A DNA stretch of 45,739 nucleotides from a virus, in IMG/VR virus record IMGVR_UViG_3300032820_003134, positions 1 through 45,739 of that record, one strand, 5' to 3'. Below are positions 43,678 to 45,739 of this stretch, piece by piece. Below the pieces are notes generated by a model. It saw nothing but the letters and a program-made list of their open reading frames with translations. It ran no database searches and had not been told where the DNA came from. Each line of letters begins with the position of its first letter. Position 1 is the first letter of the stretch. The translations under genes were made by a program, and so were the position numbers.

Positions 43678-44396
43678 AAATTTTTCATTTAAGTTATTAT
43701 GAACCGTTTGCAGATGAGACATATCAAGCACTTTGTAAAAAATTTCCATGGGCAAAGAGAGTGTCCGGAGTTAAGGGAATTTTTTATGGGCACAAAGAAT
43801 GTGCAAGACAATCTCTTACAAGTATGTTTTATGTTGTCGATGCTGATGCTATATTGGAAGAGGGTTTTGATTTTTCGTATACACCGCAAGATGATAAATT
43901 CTATTGGAGTAGTGTAAAACAGACAGATTGTATACATGTATGGCGTTGTAAAAATTCTGTAAATGATCTTGTGTATGGGTATGGTGGAGTAAAATTATTC
44001 CCAACTGAGCCAGTTCGTAATGCAACAGATTGGCATATCGATTTTACTACTAGTGTTGCTGGTAAGTTTAAAGCAATGGAAGAAATAAGTAATTCAACAT
44101 ATATTAATTCAGATCCATTTTCAGCATTTAAAAGTGGCTTTAGAGAATGTACAAAACTTGCTTCGAGGGTTATTAAAGATCCTGAAGGATATTATAGTAG
44201 TGAAAATGATCCGCGTATTGTAGAATGGTTAAATGTATGGTGTACTAAAGGTGCAGATCGAGAAAACGGTGAATGGGCTATAACTGGTGCTAAAGCTGGA
44301 AGAACTTATGGCGAAATGCATAAAGGTAACACCGAAGCCCTTGATAAAATTAATGATAGAGATTGGTTGCAAGAACAATATAAACTCTATTGTTGA
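43671..44396 (+). CDS. Glycosyltransferase-like protein of a paralogous pair (DAD), 241 aa
   Basis: A shorter paralogue of the protein encoded at 41399. Aligned blocks are EIFHLSYYEPFADETYQALC, KFPWAKRVSGVKG, FYVVDADAILEEGF (D57-x-D59), LVYGYGGVKLFP, AFKSGFRECTKLA and GADRENGEWAITGAKAG. It lacks about 60 residues found in the larger copy, mainly after the Gly-Gly block and at the C terminus. The start overlaps the radical SAM gene by seven bases. It is the last gene of the cassette; a host-type promoter begins three bases after its stop. Confidence 0.7.
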   Translation: MLEIFHLSYYEPFADETYQALCKKFPWAKRVSGVKGIFYGHKECARQSLTSMFYVVDADAILEEGFDFSYTPQDDKFYWSSVKQTDCIHVWRCKNSVNDLVYGYGGVKLFPTEPVRNATDWHIDFTTSVAGKFKAMEEISNSTYINSDPFSAFKSGFRECTKLASRVIKDPEGYYSSENDPRIVEWLNVWCTKGADRENGEWAITGAKAGRTYGEMHKGNTEALDKINDRDWLQEQYKLYC

Positions 44397-44398
44397 TG

Positions 44399-44427
44399 TT
44401 GACATTTTTGGTTTTATTTCGTATAAT
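44399..44427 (+). promoter_or_regulatory. Perfect consensus sigma70 promoter
   Basis: TTGACA at 44399-44404 and TATAAT at 44422-44427 are separated by exactly 17 bases, the full host sigma70 consensus. It lies in the 50-base gap before the repeat-protein gene, whose ATG is 19 bases after the -10 box. It is a typical strong phage early promoter and differs from the late boxes of the structural genes. Confidence 0.9.
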
Positions 44428-44446
44428 ATAAAAGAGGTGATTTCTT

Positions 44447-45739
44447 ATGGAAGTACATGAAATATTAGATAGATATGAAATGTTATACAGTGACAAGATA
44501 CCTGTATTAAGCGATTTAAGGCGGACAATTATTGATGAGGATCTTAGTAGTATTTTTAGAATTGCTACTAGTGTTTCAATGGATAAGGATGAAGTTGATG
44601 ATTTAAGAAAGTCTGTAATGGAAAAAAACCCACATGCTATGTTTAGAGTTTTTTTGTTTTTTACTGCTCAAGGGTCATTAGGTACTGGACTTATTGATGA
44701 ACTACGTAAAGTATTGAATGAAAAAAATCCTCGGTCTGTTTTTAGAATTTTTGAATATATTGGTATTACATCAGTTGATGATTTACGGAAAGCAATTACA
44801 GAGAAAAATCATCGTTCGGTTTTTAGATTAATGGATCATCTTGGAGCAACTACTGAAGATGATGATCTACGAAAAGCAATTACAGAGAAAAATTATCGAT
44901 CAATATTCCGTGTATTTGATCAATATGAATCATCGGAAAACTTAGATGATCTACGAAAAGCAATTACAGAGAAAAATCATCGATCTATATTTCGTGTGTT
45001 TGAACACCTTGGCCTGTACAATTATCCCGGGTTAGGCCCGGCTATAGACAATTTGCGTAAAGCAATGACAGAGAAAAATTTAAATGCTGTATTTAGAATT
45101 TTTGAAGAGCATAAAGATGCTGACTTGGATGATATTCGTAAAACTATTATAGAAGAAAACTTACATTCATTATTTAGGTTGTTAGAACATTTTCGTAAAA
45201 CTCATAATAATTTAGATATACCGTTGGAAGATTTACGGAAAGCAATTGTTGAAGATAATTTACGTTCATTGTTTAGGCTGATTGAGAATGAAGATACTCT
45301 ACCTGTTGAAGATTTACGAAAAGCAATAGTTGAAGATAATTTGCATTCTTTGTTTAGATTAATTGAACATAGAATTAGTCTTTCAGAGGAGAATACTGAT
45401 TTGCTTAATATATCTATTCTTGTTCGGCAAGCATCTTTAGAAGATAATTTACATGCCTTTTTTAGATTACTTCCTTTAGTAGCAGATATTGTTGAGCACA
45501 CTGAAATACTTGATGATTTGCGTAGAGGAATTGTTGAAGATAATATACATTCACTTTTTCGTGTGTTGTTATATTTTCAGGAGGTTGAGCAACTTCCGTT
45601 ATCGATGCCAGTTGAAGATTTACGGAAAGCTATTCTTGAAGATAATGTGTATTCAATTTTTAGAGTGTTAGCTCGAATTGATTCTGAGAACCGAGAAATG
45701 AATTCATTACGGCAAGCTGTAGTCAATAAAGAGATACGT
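44447..45739 (+). CDS. Tandem-repeat protein, early gene, runs off the right edge
   Basis: An open frame of 431 codons from the ATG at 44447 to the last base, with no stop inside the window. An AGAGGTGA Shine-Dalgarno precedes the start. After a 20-residue lead-in, the protein is at least 14 copies of a 15-residue core, consensus LRKAI-x-E-[KD]-N-x-x-S-x-F-R. Cores start at residues 24, 53, 86, 113, 141, 169, 203, 230, 263, 290, 326, 358, 392 and 421. They are separated by linkers of variable length, so the period is 27-36 residues. The cores are never gapped. They read as amphipathic helices, so an alpha-solenoid or a chain of helical hairpins is plausible. No cysteine, membrane segment or catalytic motif is seen. 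No family is recognised. The strong early promoter implies a role at the start of infection. Confidence 0.85.
   Translation, partial: MEVHEILDRYEMLYSDKIPVLSDLRRTIIDEDLSSIFRIATSVSMDKDEVDDLRKSVMEKNPHAMFRVFLFFTAQGSLGTGLIDELRKVLNEKNPRSVFRIFEYIGITSVDDLRKAITEKNHRSVFRLMDHLGATTEDDDLRKAITEKNYRSIFRVFDQYESSENLDDLRKAITEKNHRSIFRVFEHLGLYNYPGLGPAIDNLRKAMTEKNLNAVFRIFEEHKDADLDDIRKTIIEENLHSLFRLLEHFRKTHNNLDIPLEDLRKAIVEDNLRSLFRLIENEDTLPVEDLRKAIVEDNLHSLFRLIEHRISLSEENTDLLNISILVRQASLEDNLHAFFRLLPLVADIVEHTEILDDLRRGIVEDNIHSLFRVLLYFQEVEQLPLSMPVEDLRKAILEDNVYSIFRVLARIDSENREMNSLRQAVVNKEIR
44861..44985 (+). repeat. Near-identical 41-bp direct repeats inside the repeat gene
   Basis: 44861-44901 and 44945-44985 match at 40 of 41 bases (T versus C at the Tyr/His codon), spaced 84 bases or 28 codons. 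The copy near 44777 is similar but more diverged. Other units in the gene have drifted much further, so this pair looks like a recent duplication or gene-conversion event. Confidence 0.85.

Noticed and set aside
44777-45000. Direct repeats resembling a CRISPR array
   Set aside because: The repeats are in frame, code for a periodic protein, vary in spacing by whole codons and have no unique-spacer structure.
45202-45501. Minus-strand frame of 99 codons rich in SSTIAFRKSS repeats
   Set aside because: It is the mirror of the plus-strand repeat gene. Its apparent repeats come from the LRKAI units, and no ribosome site or promoter supports it.
1-45739. tRNA genes, insertion sequences, integrase or attachment sites
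   Set aside because: Intergenic gaps are all under about 180 bases and none shows a cloverleaf, transposase fragment or terminal inverted repeats.

Overview
The window is an AT-rich, densely packed segment of a contractile-tailed, T4-like (myovirus) phage genome. Recognisable T4-type genes are the late sigma factor gp55, recombination nuclease subunits gp46 and gp47, and baseplate proteins gp53, gp5, gp25 and gp6. Many genes overlap by a few bases, often as ATGA or TAATG. The AT richness, the cyanophage/pelagiphage-like gene content (2OG oxygenase, cytidylyltransferase-like enzyme, twitch-type radical SAM protein, YHYH domain) and very large structural proteins suggest a marine phage of an AT-rich bacterium. 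The host cannot be named from this sequence alone. No capsid, terminase or integrase gene lies in the window, so it is only part of the genome.

Layout. (1) 1-1150: a gene tail, then two divergent genes separated by back-to-back late-promoter-like TATAAATA boxes; the plus-strand one is an Asp/Asn-hydroxylase-like 2OG-Fe(II) oxygenase. (2) 1142-9652, minus strand, read right to left: gp55, gp47, gp46, a DNA amino-methyltransferase, an SbmA/BacA-type membrane transporter with a coupled 55-residue membrane protein, a conserved-looking unknown, then three tightly packed accessory genes: a drastically shortened AMP-forming ligase (ANL superfamily), a possible acetyltransferase and an unknown with a sulfotransferase-like N terminus. 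(3) 9793-17609, plus strand: a nucleotidyltransferase, a tail-tube initiator, gp53, a putative hub protein, a gp5 with a displaced and interrupted lysozyme domain, and gp25. (4) 17615-38787: three very long or fibre-like structural blocks: a 1929-residue gp6, a 3883-residue protein in the gp7 position, and three tail or fibre proteins. A strong intrinsic terminator lies at 37717-37744. (5) 38849-44396: an overlapping cassette of four glycosyltransferase-like proteins (two paralogous pairs), a twitch-type radical SAM enzyme and two unknowns. (6) 44399 to the end: a perfect host-type sigma70 promoter driving an open-ended gene made of at least 14 copies of a 15-residue motif.

How it fits together. 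gp55 recognises late promoters, and GATAAATA or TATAAATA boxes precede several structural transcription units. gp46/gp47 link recombination and replication to late transcription in T4. The baseplate block builds the injection machine. The minus-strand accessory genes and the glycosyltransferase/radical SAM cassette look like host-manipulation or surface/virion-modification modules. The least explained items are the repeat protein at the right edge, the minimal adenylating enzyme, the phage-borne SbmA-like transporter and the rearranged gp5.
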